DNA from: Methanogenium sp. | GTDB taxonomy: Archaea > Halobacteriota > Methanomicrobia > Methanomicrobiales > Methanomicrobiaceae | Direction: 5' to 3' | NCBI GenBank assembly: GCA_030595665.1 | Contig: JAUVCV010000022.1 | Span: 1-40,277 of the forward strand | Length of the DNA: 40,277 nt | Shown: positions 33,002 to 40,277 of the stretch, in pieces | How positions within the stretch are numbered: position 1 is the stretch's first letter | How the letters are laid out: each line of letters starts with the position of its first letter | Position numbers and translations under genes: made by a program | The notes under the pieces: generated by a model | The model's input: only the letters and a program-made list of their open reading frames with translations | Told to the model about the DNA's origin: nothing | Databases searched by the model: none

Positions 33002-33982
33002 TCATTCTGACAATGAAACATCAAACTTCCATTGTTCTGCAAGAGGCCCGAAATTATTGATTTCAACAGACATTTCCTTTATTCCGGATGAAAGAGGTTC
33101 AATCCGGGACCGGTATGTATAGGTATTGTCACTGCTGCCGATAAGATTCATATTCCAGAGAGATTTCTGTTCTCCCCCGTCTATCCGGTAATGGCCGTTT
33201 GGTTTATCGTCTGATGAAAGGGTATAGGACCAAATCGTTCCATCATCCATCTCTGTTGTATAAAGAGGTTCAGGCACGTAAACCGAGAAGAAGAGTTCGG
33301 TGCTGTTTTCTGCGGCATCAATCCGGTCAAACGTTACGGTTATTCCTTCACGTTTTTGGGACATATTGACAGGAATTGTTTTCCGGAGAATCCCACCGTC
33401 TGGCCGTATCCCGATTTCGGATATTTTTTTACCGGACTCTCCCCGATACATCATTTCTGTTTCGCCGTCCCACGTCATTACATCCGTAATTTCAAGGGTA
33501 TACAAACCAGGTGGGACTTCCACACCGTTGTCATTTAATGACGAATCCCATTTGATATCGTAACTGATATTTTCACCAGGGAGTATGGTGACATCATCAT
33601 CTCCACGCAGGTATCTTTTGACGATAACAAATGGTCGGGAAAGATCTGCCGGATTTTGTATGAGAAATTCCGGAGGGTAATTTTCAATATGTACCGGGGA
33701 AGTGCCATTGTTTGCGAATATTACTGTTATTGTGGCATTATCCCCCTGCACCATCCCGGAAGATTCAGGAATGGCATAAACCACAAGCCCGTTGTAATCC
33801 CCCTCTGCAAAATCAGAACTTCGTAGGGCAGATGTTGCTCCTTCGGGGTTATCCCATTCCGGAAGAATGATCCATTCCTCTTGTTCATCAGAACCGCCGG
33901 GTGCAGTGCAGCCACAGATAAATGATGCTGCAATTAACAGTATTAAAAGAATGATTGTAAAAAGGCTGTTTTTCCCTGTCAT
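33002..33982 (-). CDS. Exported lipoprotein of unknown function
   Basis: The protein has 326 residues. Residues 1-25 are a lipoprotein signal (TIILLILLIAASFICGC, where the final Cys would carry the lipid), then a Pro/Gly/Asp-rich tether. The rest is predicted beta-sandwich: VQGDNATITVIFANNGTSPVHIENYPPEFLI and LPGENISYDIKWDSSLNDNGVEVPPGLYTLEI resemble domains that bind or hold cell-surface proteins (BsuPI/intracellular-proteinase-inhibitor-like). I cannot assign a function. The ATG at 33982 is chosen because the longer frame adds a non-signal stretch before the hydrophobic segment. It lies downstream of the NEW3-domain protein on the same strand. Confidence 0.75.
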   Translation of the reverse strand: MTGKNSLFTIILLILLIAASFICGCTAPGGSDEQEEWIILPEWDNPEGATSALRSSDFAEGDYNGLVVYAIPESSGMVQGDNATITVIFANNGTSPVHIENYPPEFLIQNPADLSRPFVIVKRYLRGDDDVTILPGENISYDIKWDSSLNDNGVEVPPGLYTLEITDVMTWDGETEMMYRGESGKKISEIGIRPDGGILRKTIPVNMSQKREGITVTFDRIDAAENSTELFFSVYVPEPLYTTEMDDGTIWSYTLSSDDKPNGHYRIDGGEQKSLWNMNLIGSSDNTYTYRSRIEPLSSGIKEMSVEINNFGPLAEQWKFDVSLSE

Positions 33983-34156
33983 ATGAATCCAATTTTTGGT
34001 GTGATGAAATATATAATTTGGCACCAGATATAATCGAACAAAACATTTTTGTCCGGCATACGTTTTTCAGGTCCAGAATGTGAATTTAATAATTCCTGAG
34101 CCATAATCCCGACAGAATACTTAAAAAAAGGAATATAATCTTCCTCTAAAGACAAA

Positions 34157-35620
34157 TCATCGCCTTTCGTATTTTCTGTACATATAAAATACACTGCCTG
34201 CGGCGGTAATCATAAGAATGATTCCAAATACACCAATCATTGAGCTTTCATTTACAACAATCCTGAGACTATCTGATACTTCTTCCTGATCAGAGATCAC
34301 ATTCGTGGTTATTTTGTATTCGGAAGCTGCGATATCTGAAGGGGGTACAACAGTCAGGTAAACCGTTTTTCTCTCTCCCGGTTCAATACTGGGAATTGTC
34401 TCAGGAGAGGTCGTAATCTTCCATCCCTCGGGTGTAGAAACCTCAACGATTATATTTGTGAGTGCCACACCGTTTCCGTTGTTTAAAATATTTACCGGTA
34501 CTTCTGCAGTTTTGCCTTTTGTAATCTCATATAGATATTTTTCAGAGAATACCTGCAGATCAGAACTCCCCTTTATTATTGCCTTAAGTTCTGTTATGTA
34601 CTCCATACCGTCTGTTGAGTTAATAACTGAATCAAAACTGTAATCTCCTTTAATTACTGAATACGGCGGAATTATTTCAAAATATACGGTTTTTTCTTCA
34701 CCCGTTTTTATGAAAATTTCTGACAATTCACTTTTTGAATCAATCGTCTCTTTGTATCGTCCATACCATCCTTCAGGCATATTTTTTGAGGAGAGACGGA
34801 AAAGATCATCACTTTTCCCTACATTCATGAGAACCATCTCATAAAGGGGTTTTTGTCCAATCAATGAGGTCGTTACCGGAGTTTTTACATCGACATCAAG
34901 ACCAAAGTTTTTCCTTTCAAGCATCACCGTATCAATGTCTTCCGTGTATCCGCTCTGAATATTTATATCATCAATTTCCCTGCTTAAATAGCCGTTTTTC
35001 TCAATTAAAATCCGGTATTCTCCCTGATCAAGATCCGTTCGGATTTTTCCGTCCGCCATAGAGTAAACAACTATATCTGCAGATGTGCTTTTTCCCTGAA
35101 ATGCAGATACTGTAGCGCCCTTTATTTTATCACCCTGCTCGTTAACAACTTCCAGTTTTAAGATGCCATTTTCGCCTGCATGTGACTCTTTAATGGTAAT
35201 ATATAACCATAGTTTTCCACTGTCAACGCTGAACCTGAACGGGTAGGTGTCTTTAGGAGTGTCTCCTGTGGTTTTTACTTCAAGCTGAATGGTGTCCGTT
35301 TCTCCTCCTGAATAGGCAATGCGGTCAATTTCCCCACCCTCTGTTAAAAACCTGAATTCCCAGTCTTCCTCACCTTTGAATGTATCAACACGCAGCTTTT
35401 TTGGATAATTGGTGGTTGCCGTATTTTTAATGACAAGATCAAAAATGACCGTTTCACCAGCCTCGATAACTTTTCCGGGATATTTACATGAAACTTTTAT
35501 GTTTGATGTATCCTGTACTTCCCCCATAACGGGATTTGCAATTACCCCAAAAATCAATATTATAATTATGTTTACAACGAGGATTTTCTTAATTTGGCTG
35601 ATTTTTTGCATATAATCCAT
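34157..35620 (-). CDS. Membrane-anchored surface protein with NEW3 and carboxypeptidase-regulatory-like domains
   Basis: The protein has 487 residues. It has an N-terminal signal segment (IKKILVVNIIIILIFGVIANPVMG) and a C-terminal membrane anchor (MIGVFGIILMITAAGSVFYMYRKYERR). Three Ig-like NEW3/COG1470 modules can be seen around residues 40-150, 250-350 and 355-460 (GETVIFDLVIKNTATTNYP; GKTAEVPVNILNNGNGVAL). A carboxypeptidase-regulatory/PEGA-like module lies between them (GATVSAFQGKSTSADIVVYSMADGKIRTDLDQGEYRILIEKNGY). Proteins of this kind face outward and often take part in export or adhesion. A TATAAAAAT box near 35643 fits a leaderless start at 35620; the ATG at 35611 is possible. Confidence 0.8.
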   Translation of the reverse strand: MDYMQKISQIKKILVVNIIIILIFGVIANPVMGEVQDTSNIKVSCKYPGKVIEAGETVIFDLVIKNTATTNYPKKLRVDTFKGEEDWEFRFLTEGGEIDRIAYSGGETDTIQLEVKTTGDTPKDTYPFRFSVDSGKLWLYITIKESHAGENGILKLEVVNEQGDKIKGATVSAFQGKSTSADIVVYSMADGKIRTDLDQGEYRILIEKNGYLSREIDDINIQSGYTEDIDTVMLERKNFGLDVDVKTPVTTSLIGQKPLYEMVLMNVGKSDDLFRLSSKNMPEGWYGRYKETIDSKSELSEIFIKTGEEKTVYFEIIPPYSVIKGDYSFDSVINSTDGMEYITELKAIIKGSSDLQVFSEKYLYEITKGKTAEVPVNILNNGNGVALTNIIVEVSTPEGWKITTSPETIPSIEPGERKTVYLTVVPPSDIAASEYKITTNVISDQEEVSDSLRIVVNESSMIGVFGIILMITAAGSVFYMYRKYERR

Positions 35621-35655
35621 CCATTCATATTGGTATTTTTATAATCCACTATTGC

Positions 35656-35667
35656 GGATTATAATCC
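35656..35667 (-). promoter_or_regulatory. Palindrome GGATTATAATCC upstream of the NEW3 protein gene
   Basis: A perfect 12-base palindrome 36-47 bases before the gene start. A second GGATTATAA lies right at the TATA box (about 35638-35648), so the same half-site occurs twice in the promoter, as expected for a regulator binding near TBP. Confidence 0.4.
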
Positions 35668-35706
35668 CACAAATATTGTATTGGTTTTTTGATTAATGAA
35701 ATTTCT

Positions 35707-35722
35707 GGGACAAACACCGAAC
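35707..35722 (-). promoter_or_regulatory. Surface-regulon motif, copy 1 (GTTCGGTGTTTGTCCC)
   Basis: Minus-strand reading GTTCGGTGTTTGTCCC, 87 bases upstream of the NEW3-domain gene and downstream of the winged-helix gene. The same 14-base core occurs at three other places in this region. No clear TATA box follows at the spacing seen in the other copies, so this copy may act differently. Confidence 0.6.
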
Positions 35723-35843
35723 CGATTACAAATACATGTTGAAGTTCAAATAAAAATTGAAATAAAAAAATAGAAAAACGTTACAAAATGGAAACCGTTT
35801 ATCCCAACAGGTTTTTCAGTACCCCTGTTTTGGTCAGTATTTG

Positions 35844-36626
35844 TTACAATGAGGATATTCTTTCTGTCTGTACAATTCTGTTTTGTTCAGTATACATATC
35901 GTTGCTGATATAATTCGGAATTGCATCATCGTATTCCTTTGATATTTCATAAAACGTGTACCAGCCTTCTTTTTTTGCATTCAGAATCCCAATATCGTTT
36001 AAATAATTCAGTTTTTCACTTACTGATGACTTTGATAGTCCCAAATCATCAGCGATCTCTTTATTGGTGATGAGGGGTTTCGTGCAGGCTTCTAAAAGAA
36101 TATTTTTCAGGGATTCATTATGCATGACAGAATATAGTTTAATTTCTTCAGGAGAATACGTTGAATTATTTACGAAATAATGAACTTTGCCTTTATCTTT
36201 TACTGATTTCACCAGTCCTGCATGCTCCATATTTTTCATGTGATATTCAAATGTACCCTTTTTCAAACCTGATTTTCGCTGAAGTTCCCTGAAGTGCATC
36301 CCGGGATTCATTTTAATCAGGGTGTATATTGCCTCCTTTTTTTCCCGGGAACGTAATCTTGCGTGTTTTATTTTTATATACCCGATATAAACCGAAGATT
36401 TGAAAATGATAATTGATTCAAGATTTAAAACCGCCATCTGTGGAAATATTGTCAGAAGTATTGCAAACCATACAGGAATCGGTTGCAGTTCATGGACTAC
36501 TTCACCATCAAATGATGTCCCTGGAGGTTTGCCCACATTTCTTGAAGGTGTTATGGTATATTCAGTAGCATCCGCTATTGTGACAAAAAAAAGCAAAAAA
36601 ATAATGATAATCACGGGTACTTTCAA
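35844..36626 (-). CDS. Membrane-anchored protein with two winged-helix domains
   Basis: The protein has 260 residues. It has a signal-like first segment (residues 1-20) and a second hydrophobic segment about 50-80 (PIPVWFAILLTIFPQMAVLNLESIIIF). Two winged-helix domains follow, about 90-155 (AIYTLIKMNPGMHFRELQRKSGLKKGTFEYHMKNMEHAGLV) and 165-235 (EIADDLGLSKSSVSEKLNYLNDIGIL). The topology puts the DNA-binding part in the cytoplasm and a short loop outside, as in membrane-bound one-component sensors of methanogens. A TTG start at 36626 is used; it lies 12 bases after the preceding stop, so the two genes form an operon. It is the best candidate for binding the surface-regulon motif; this is inference. 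Confidence 0.78.
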   Translation of the reverse strand: MKVPVIIIIFLLFFVTIADATEYTITPSRNVGKPPGTSFDGEVVHELQPIPVWFAILLTIFPQMAVLNLESIIIFKSSVYIGYIKIKHARLRSREKKEAIYTLIKMNPGMHFRELQRKSGLKKGTFEYHMKNMEHAGLVKSVKDKGKVHYFVNNSTYSPEEIKLYSVMHNESLKNILLEACTKPLITNKEIADDLGLSKSSVSEKLNYLNDIGILNAKKEGWYTFYEISKEYDDAIPNYISNDMYTEQNRIVQTERISSL

Positions 36627-36638
36627 GATCAGGACCCT

Positions 36639-37091
36639 CTAATGCCCTTCAGCAGTAAATTGGTATGGCCTGGACGAGGCAACCTGCTCTCCGTAGACAT
36701 CAAAATACCATGTTCCAGACTCTACATACCCTCCACCGGGTGTGATATCAATATGAATCTTGCCATCAGTCCACCCGTCACTATTGTCATAGAAGGTTCC
36801 AATATTCGTCCCTGAAGGAGTATATATCGTCAGTGACAATGAATCCGATGCTGAATCCCAGTCAAGGTAAACTTCAATTGTTGTGACTCCACTTCCCACA
36901 GTGAATGAATGCCGGTTTGTTTCATCCTGACTAATGGTATCCACAAGTTTTGTTGCAATGCTCGGTTCTTTGTAGATGGATGGGCTGATGGAATAAGCGG
37001 CATCCTCTTTTGCTGAAACAGTTGGTACTAAGATAAACGAGATCAGCAAAATTGCGGTGATTGTAAATAATCCGACTCCTGATTTCTTCAT
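36639..37091 (-). CDS. Exported beta-sandwich protein, 150 residues (PPC-like)
   Basis: A signal peptide (MKKSGVGLFTITAILLISFILVPTVSA) is followed by about 120 residues of beta-rich sequence: RHSFTVGSGVTTIEVYLDWDS, DSLSLTIYTPSGTNIGTFYDN, GTWYFDVYGE. The pattern resembles bacterial pre-peptidase C-terminal (PPC) domains, which fold on the surface of secreted proteins. It sits in front of the membrane winged-helix gene in an operon and could be a partner or an exported sensor domain; the function is unknown. Confidence 0.75.
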   Translation of the reverse strand: MKKSGVGLFTITAILLISFILVPTVSAKEDAAYSISPSIYKEPSIATKLVDTISQDETNRHSFTVGSGVTTIEVYLDWDSASDSLSLTIYTPSGTNIGTFYDNSDGWTDGKIHIDITPGGGYVESGTWYFDVYGEQVASSRPYQFTAEGH

Positions 37092-37121
37092 TGATTTAAA
37101 TTATATTTGCATTAGGTATAA

Positions 37122-37165
37122 CATTTATGGGACAAACACCGAACTGATTCGGATTAGATCCGAAT
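37122..37165 (-). promoter_or_regulatory. Surface-regulon motif, copy 2, with TATA box and upstream palindrome
   Basis: On the minus strand the motif GTTCGGTGTTTGTCCC (37144-37129) is followed directly by ATAAATG (37128-37122), a TATA-like box about 34 bases before the ATG at 37091. Upstream is a perfect palindrome ATTCGGAT-TAG-ATCCGAAT (37147-37165). Together these look like the promoter of the exported-protein/winged-helix operon. Confidence 0.6.
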
Positions 37166-37471
37166 AAATGCTCAAATATCTGTGAAAAGTAAGTATGATT
37201 CCTAATTCGCTTATCCACGGCAATAATCGCAATCTATGATGGAATCACCTCAATTTCAGGAATCCTCTAATATTTAAGGAAGATTCAGCGTATCGCAATT
37301 ATGCCTGTTTAGCAGAAGCGCACACCATTTTAGGAGTTTTAATAATGATGTTCTCCAAAAAATCAGGGCTTAATATTACTGTTTTTTAAAAATAAAGCCA
37401 GATGTCGCCATATTTAAATTTTCCTTTTTTTCCCGGAAAATTTTCTGAATTTTTAAGTACATATAGTCTAT
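37166..37471. other. Gene-free stretch between divergent promoters
   Basis: About 300 bases between the minus-strand promoter and the plus-strand motif of the next gene. It is AT-rich with scattered A- and T-runs. I see no gene, RNA or repeat that I can support here. Confidence 0.5.
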
Positions 37472-37473
37472 GG

Positions 37474-37519
37474 GACAAACACCGAACCAGTTCGGTGTTT
37501 GTCTTAGAAAAAATAAATA
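37474..37519 (+). promoter_or_regulatory. Surface-regulon motif, copy 3, as a perfect 30-base palindrome plus TATA box
   Basis: GACAAACACCGAAC (37474-37487), CA, then GTTCGGTGTTTGTC (37490-37503) form a perfect 14-base-pair inverted repeat. Seven bases later comes AAATAAATA (37511-37519), the TATA box of the gene at 37801. The position just upstream of TATA is typical for activators that help recruit TBP/TFB. Confidence 0.7.
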
Positions 37520-37540
37520 TGACTTTTTTAAAGTATACGT

Positions 37541-37800
37541 GGGGGCAGTTGAGGGTATTCCATTTCTCACTGTCCGAAAGGGAAATTCATTCGTGGGTGG
37601 CATTTTATTCATGGGGGGAAGTCCACTTGCAGTTTATTTTTCTTTCGGCCTGTTTAGGTCCCATATTAACAGGGCCACTATGCACCATTCCTGCATGAAA
37701 GAGTCTTCAGGAAGAATCCGTGCACTATCCGGAGACACTCATCCGGATTTAAACAGCCCTTTTAGAAAAAAGCAAAACAACTAAAGAGAGGTAACGAAAA
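37541..37800 (+). ncRNA. Long conserved 5' leader, copy 1, with covarying stem
   Basis: From the expected transcription start (near 37541) to the ATG there are about 260 bases. They share many blocks with the leader at 39270-39492: GGGGGCAGT...ACTGTCCG, CGGCCT...CCCATA, CCTGCATGAA and ATCCGGAT. The first stem pairs CAGT(T)GAG with CTCACTG here and CAGTGGG with CCCACTG there, so paired positions changed together. A second stem, GG(T)CCC with GGGCC, also varies while keeping pairing. An open frame (37470-37784) crosses the region, so a short coding sequence is the alternative. Confidence 0.5.
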
Positions 37801-38568
37801 ATGAGAAAAATCAGTCTTAAAAAGGCAGGCATTTTGCTCGTCATCATGCTTGTGGCAGGAGCGGTTCTTGCTATGCCGGTTAGTGCGGCAGAAGCACAAA
37901 CGGGTATTACAGAAACACAACAGTCGGTTTCCCTGTCGGTGGATGAATCCACACTCTGGGACTCGAAGGAAGCGGCAACAATTGAGAGTGAAATCAGTCG
38001 TATATTGACGCAGCCCCTGAATCTGCGATTATCCTATCCTACGACCTATAATCTTCAATACATCAGAACCGACACACTTCAGACACCCAGTGATGAATAT
38101 TCATCGGCATCCGGTTCATACAAATTGTATAAAGTCAGTCTGACCGATCCAAATTACGACTATTATATTCTCTGGATGAAAGCAACCGGACTGAATAATA
38201 ACGACGGCCTGATTCCGTCATATCTTCGGGAAGTAAAACCTGGCATTACACTTAAAAGGTACAATGACAGAATAAATGACTGGGAACCCTTCTCGGATAC
38301 TACGACGAGTTCGCCGGTGACCATTACCATCAACCTTGAAGTTAGTCATGGGGGAGGTACTGCAGGAGTTTCTGAGCAGTTTGACTTACAGCAGGGCCAT
38401 GTGGGACCTGATGAATTGAATACCAACGCCTATGGTTACTTCAAACCTCACTGGAATGGAAACTATCAGGGATCTCAGGGTCTTATCGGAGGAGCAGAGT
38501 TCAGAGTGCCAAAAGGATCAGGCTACAGCTATGATCTCAGCTTACGTGTTACCGGAGCGGGTTATTGA
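37801..38568 (+). CDS. Exported protein of unknown function, 255 residues
   Basis: The signal peptide MRKISLKKAGILLVIMLVAG, ending at AMPVSAAEA, closely matches that of the protein at 39493-39888. The mature part is beta-rich: SGSYKLYKVSLTDPNYDYYILWMKATGL, then PVTITINLEVSHGGGTAGVSEQ, and a Gly/Tyr/Asn-rich end (YGYFKPHWNGNYQGSQGLIGGAEF). No catalytic motif is recognised. GAGAGG lies nine bases before the ATG. The long leader and the palindromic motif upstream suggest condition-dependent expression. Confidence 0.75.
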   Translation: MRKISLKKAGILLVIMLVAGAVLAMPVSAAEAQTGITETQQSVSLSVDESTLWDSKEAATIESEISRILTQPLNLRLSYPTTYNLQYIRTDTLQTPSDEYSSASGSYKLYKVSLTDPNYDYYILWMKATGLNNNDGLIPSYLREVKPGITLKRYNDRINDWEPFSDTTTSSPVTITINLEVSHGGGTAGVSEQFDLQQGHVGPDELNTNAYGYFKPHWNGNYQGSQGLIGGAEFRVPKGSGYSYDLSLRVTGAGY

Positions 38569-38599
38569 CCCGGTCTACCATTTTTTTGGAATGATTATT

Positions 38600-38806
38600 A
38601 TGAAGAATGAAACAACGGATGAAATTCTGAGAGCGGCATCGATACTAGTAATTGCAATTGCTTTTTTACCCCTATGGCTGGTTATTTCTTCAGTTAAAAT
38701 CTGGATAGAACCTGATCCCAGACTTTTAATCGGAGCAATGTATGCCTCGGTTGTGGCACTGTCATTAATTTATTTTGGTCTGAAACTGCGCAAAATCAAA
38801 GGGTAG
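38600..38806 (+). CDS. Small membrane protein, 68 residues
   Basis: The protein starts MKNETTDEILRAASILVIAIAF and has two hydrophobic segments (ILVIAIAFLPLWLVISSVKIW and LLIGAMYASVVALSLIYFGLKL) with a short polar turn between them and a basic tail. It starts 32 bases after the preceding stop on the same strand and is probably co-transcribed. The ATG at 38600 is preferred over the one at 38591 because a GGAATGA-like element precedes it. The family is unknown. The gap 38807-39190 holds no gene I can support. Confidence 0.6.
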   Translation: MKNETTDEILRAASILVIAIAFLPLWLVISSVKIWIEPDPRLLIGAMYASVVALSLIYFGLKLRKIKG

Positions 38807-39190
38807 TAATGTGTTTGTCATACTGAAACCATAACCGGGAAAAACCGGTTTTTAAATCATCATCTGAATGTTATTTTGTCAATGGGTTCAGGGGCATCTA
38901 CGATCAAAAGAGACCGAACATCATCAGGGATCTCTTTTGTTTTGGCACATATGTTCTACTACAACTAATCTGAATTCGCCCGTAATTTATGTGTTGATCA
39001 CAGGATGAGTGCTAAAAAGTATCGCTACATATCTCCCGGAACCGGCGCACACAACAATCACTCATTTTTCAATCAGTGTTTGAATGGATATTCGCAACTG
39101 TTTTTAAAGAATATCTGCAAAATAGGGCATTTGATATTCCCAACCGGATTTCTCAGATCAGTCCACCCTTTTAGATAGATATAGTTTATG

Positions 39191-39247
39191 GGACAAAGAC
39201 CGAACGGATTGAAATCAGTTCGGCGTTTGTCCTAGAAAGTATAAATA
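39191..39247 (+). promoter_or_regulatory. Surface-regulon motif, copy 4, as an inverted repeat plus TATA box
   Basis: GGACAAAGACCGAAC (39191-39205) and GTTCGGCGTTTGTCC (39218-39232) form an inverted repeat with two mismatched pairs and a 12-base spacer. TATAAATA (39240-39247) follows seven bases later, exactly as in copy 3. Confidence 0.65.
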
Positions 39248-39269
39248 GAACGTTTTTTTATATCTATCT

Positions 39270-39492
39270 GGGGGCAGTGGGGAGGTTGCACTTACCCACT
39301 GTCCGGGAAAACATCTGCCTGTCTTCATCACAGATAGAGGATTGTATTCTTCCCGGCCTTCGGGGCCCCATAATTGAAGGGGTTCCTCTGTATCATCCCT
39401 GCATGAACCTGTGCAGCCCGCATACACACCAATCCGGATCTTACTCTCCCCTTCAAAAACCAAACAAAAAACCGAATACAAAGGTGAAGAAA
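39270..39492 (+). ncRNA. Long conserved 5' leader, copy 2, with covarying stem
   Basis: This is the counterpart of the leader at 37541-37800. CAGTGGG pairs perfectly with CCCACTG across a 13-base loop, and GGGGCCCC pairs with GGGGTTCC (two G-T pairs) across ATAATTGAA. CTGCA/TGCAG forms a third short stem. The leader ends at an AAGGTGA Shine-Dalgarno before the ATG at 39493. The same stretch is also an open frame continuous with the downstream gene, so a coding role cannot be excluded. Confidence 0.5.
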
Positions 39493-39888
39493 ATGAAGAA
39501 ATTCGATTTAAAGAAAACAGGCATTCTGCTTGTCATCATGCTCGTTGCAGGTGTTGTCCTTGTCGGACCTGTTAGTGCAGCCGATGAACTGAGCCCGGTA
39601 TATACCACATACTTTAAGCTAACCGCTGGTGGAAATAATGCTGATCACAGTTTCTTTGGATATGCAAAGACATTAGATGGTCAACCAGCAGATAACATTC
39701 AACTCGCTGCTGTAGCGTATGATAGTTCTAACAATTTCATCGGTATGGTAAGCAAAAATACACAAGATCTAAAGTATGCACTTGCATCAGGTTATGCCAG
39801 TGGGGCTATTCACCATGTGAAATCATCGTTTGATTCAGTCAGTCCCAACGACCAATTTTATTATGCGGTTTACTATCCATATCCGTAA
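39493..39888 (+). CDS. Exported protein of unknown function, 131 residues
   Basis: The signal peptide MKKFDLKKTGILLVIMLVAG, ending at GPVSAADE, is nearly the same as that of the gene at 37801. The mature part of about 100 residues (YTTYFKLTAGGNNADHSFFGYAKTLDGQPADNIQLAAVAYDSSNNFIGM) looks like a compact beta-sandwich; the rest of the two proteins is not clearly alike. The frame is open up to 39277, but the signal peptide and the AAGGTGA site fix the start at 39493. Confidence 0.78.
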   Translation: MKKFDLKKTGILLVIMLVAGVVLVGPVSAADELSPVYTTYFKLTAGGNNADHSFFGYAKTLDGQPADNIQLAAVAYDSSNNFIGMVSKNTQDLKYALASGYASGAIHHVKSSFDSVSPNDQFYYAVYYPYP

Positions 39889-39990
39889 ACACGGGTTTGA
39901 GATGAAATAACTGCAGATCCCTTCACTGGGATCATTTTTTTATGAATCTTGGATTAATCAATTTCTAATAACTATTATGTGAGGAATACC

Positions 39991-40277
39991 ATGTCAGGTA
40001 AAAAAATAATTATAGCGGTATCTGTTTTGTTTTGTATCATATGTGTCATCCTGATTTCGGGTTGTACTACGCTTAATGCAGGGAATATTGGGAACACTCC
40101 TGTCGCAACACCAACCGTAGCAGCTGAAACTCCAGAGGCAACACCGCAATCAACACAATCAGAGAATGCCAATCCGGTGTTCTCATGGTCTGATATCTAT
40201 CCGGTATATGATGAACAGACCAAACAAAGACTGATTGAAGAAGCAAAGGATGAAATCATACGAATATATCCCGATGT
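39991..40277 (+). CDS. Exported lipoprotein, N-terminal part (runs off the right edge)
   Basis: ATG at 39991, after GAGG, begins a frame of about 95 residues open to the window end. MSGKKIIIAVSVLFCIICVI is followed by LISGCTTL, a good lipobox whose Cys would be lipidated. A Thr/Pro/Ala-rich tether follows (TPVATPTVAAETPEATPQST), as is common in archaeal surface lipoproteins, then the start of a folded part (SWSDIYPVYDEQTKQRLIEE). The function is unknown. Confidence 0.75.
   Translation, partial: MSGKKIIIAVSVLFCIICVILISGCTTLNAGNIGNTPVATPTVAAETPEATPQSTQSENANPVFSWSDIYPVYDEQTKQRLIEEAKDEIIRIYPD

Noticed and set aside
39277..39492. Extending the 131-residue exported protein to 203 residues
   Set aside because: The signal peptide would become internal, and AAGGTGA directly precedes the ATG at 39493; the upstream part is better explained as a leader.
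1..40277. tRNA, rRNA or replication origin
   Set aside because: No cloverleaf with TTCRANYY-type T-arm, no rRNA block and no Cdc6/Orc1 gene with origin boxes was seen, though a covariance-model search was not possible.

Overview
The window looks like chromosomal DNA of a euryarchaeal methanogen, most likely from the Methanomicrobiales or a close relative. This is inferred from gene content: an F420-dependent NADP reductase, an archaeal multi-subunit glutamate synthase with an FrhB-like F420-type subunit, both NrpR nitrogen regulators, the beta-lysine osmolyte genes ablA/ablB, an NBP35/Mrp ATPase, TATA-box promoters and many apparently leaderless genes. I ran no database search, so the taxon is a judgement.

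Layout. 1-1100: the start of a TnpB-type gene (IS605/IS1341 group) has landed inside a CPA1-type Na+/H+ antiporter gene and cut it off, next to a small membrane protein gene. 1350-4450: an autoregulated-looking pair of small HTH proteins, a rare RNase HI-TrmO fusion, an NBP35-type Fe-S carrier ATPase and a small orphan. 4750-18560: a lysine-2,3-aminomutase-like radical SAM enzyme with altered substrate residues, F420H2:NADP oxidoreductase, glutamate dehydrogenase, a YgiQ-type radical SAM protein, the four-gene glutamate synthase operon, the regulator-domain-only NrpR, and the ablB/ablA osmolyte genes on the opposite strand. 18560-26640: an accessory island holding a doubly truncated YhcG (DUF1016) fragment, a SIR2-domain protein with an unknown C-terminal half, a 53-codon ORF coupled to a large STAND-type ATPase carrying eleven near-identical 40-residue TPRs, and an intact YhcG nuclease gene. 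26800-31600: HTH-type NrpR, a decayed glnK duplicate, then glnK, amtB and glnA, all on the minus strand. 31690-40277: a PhoU-like regulator and a run of exported or surface proteins around a membrane-anchored tandem winged-helix protein.

How it works together. Ammonium enters through Amt under GlnK control and is fixed by GS/GOGAT or by GDH; NrpR represses such genes when 2-oxoglutarate is low. Glutamate feeds protein synthesis and osmolyte pools, and AblA/AblB make N-epsilon-acetyl-beta-lysine. The second aminomutase-like enzyme might make another beta-amino acid.

Most notable: (i) the SIR2 + small ORF + STAND-TPR island, a candidate undescribed defence system; (ii) a shared promoter motif (GTTCGGTGTTTGTC) at four places in the surface-protein region, in two cases followed by a long homologous 5' leader with a covarying stem; (iii) the RNase HI-TrmO fusion; (iv) a perfect-palindrome array with a 34-nt period beside the nitrogen and osmolyte genes.
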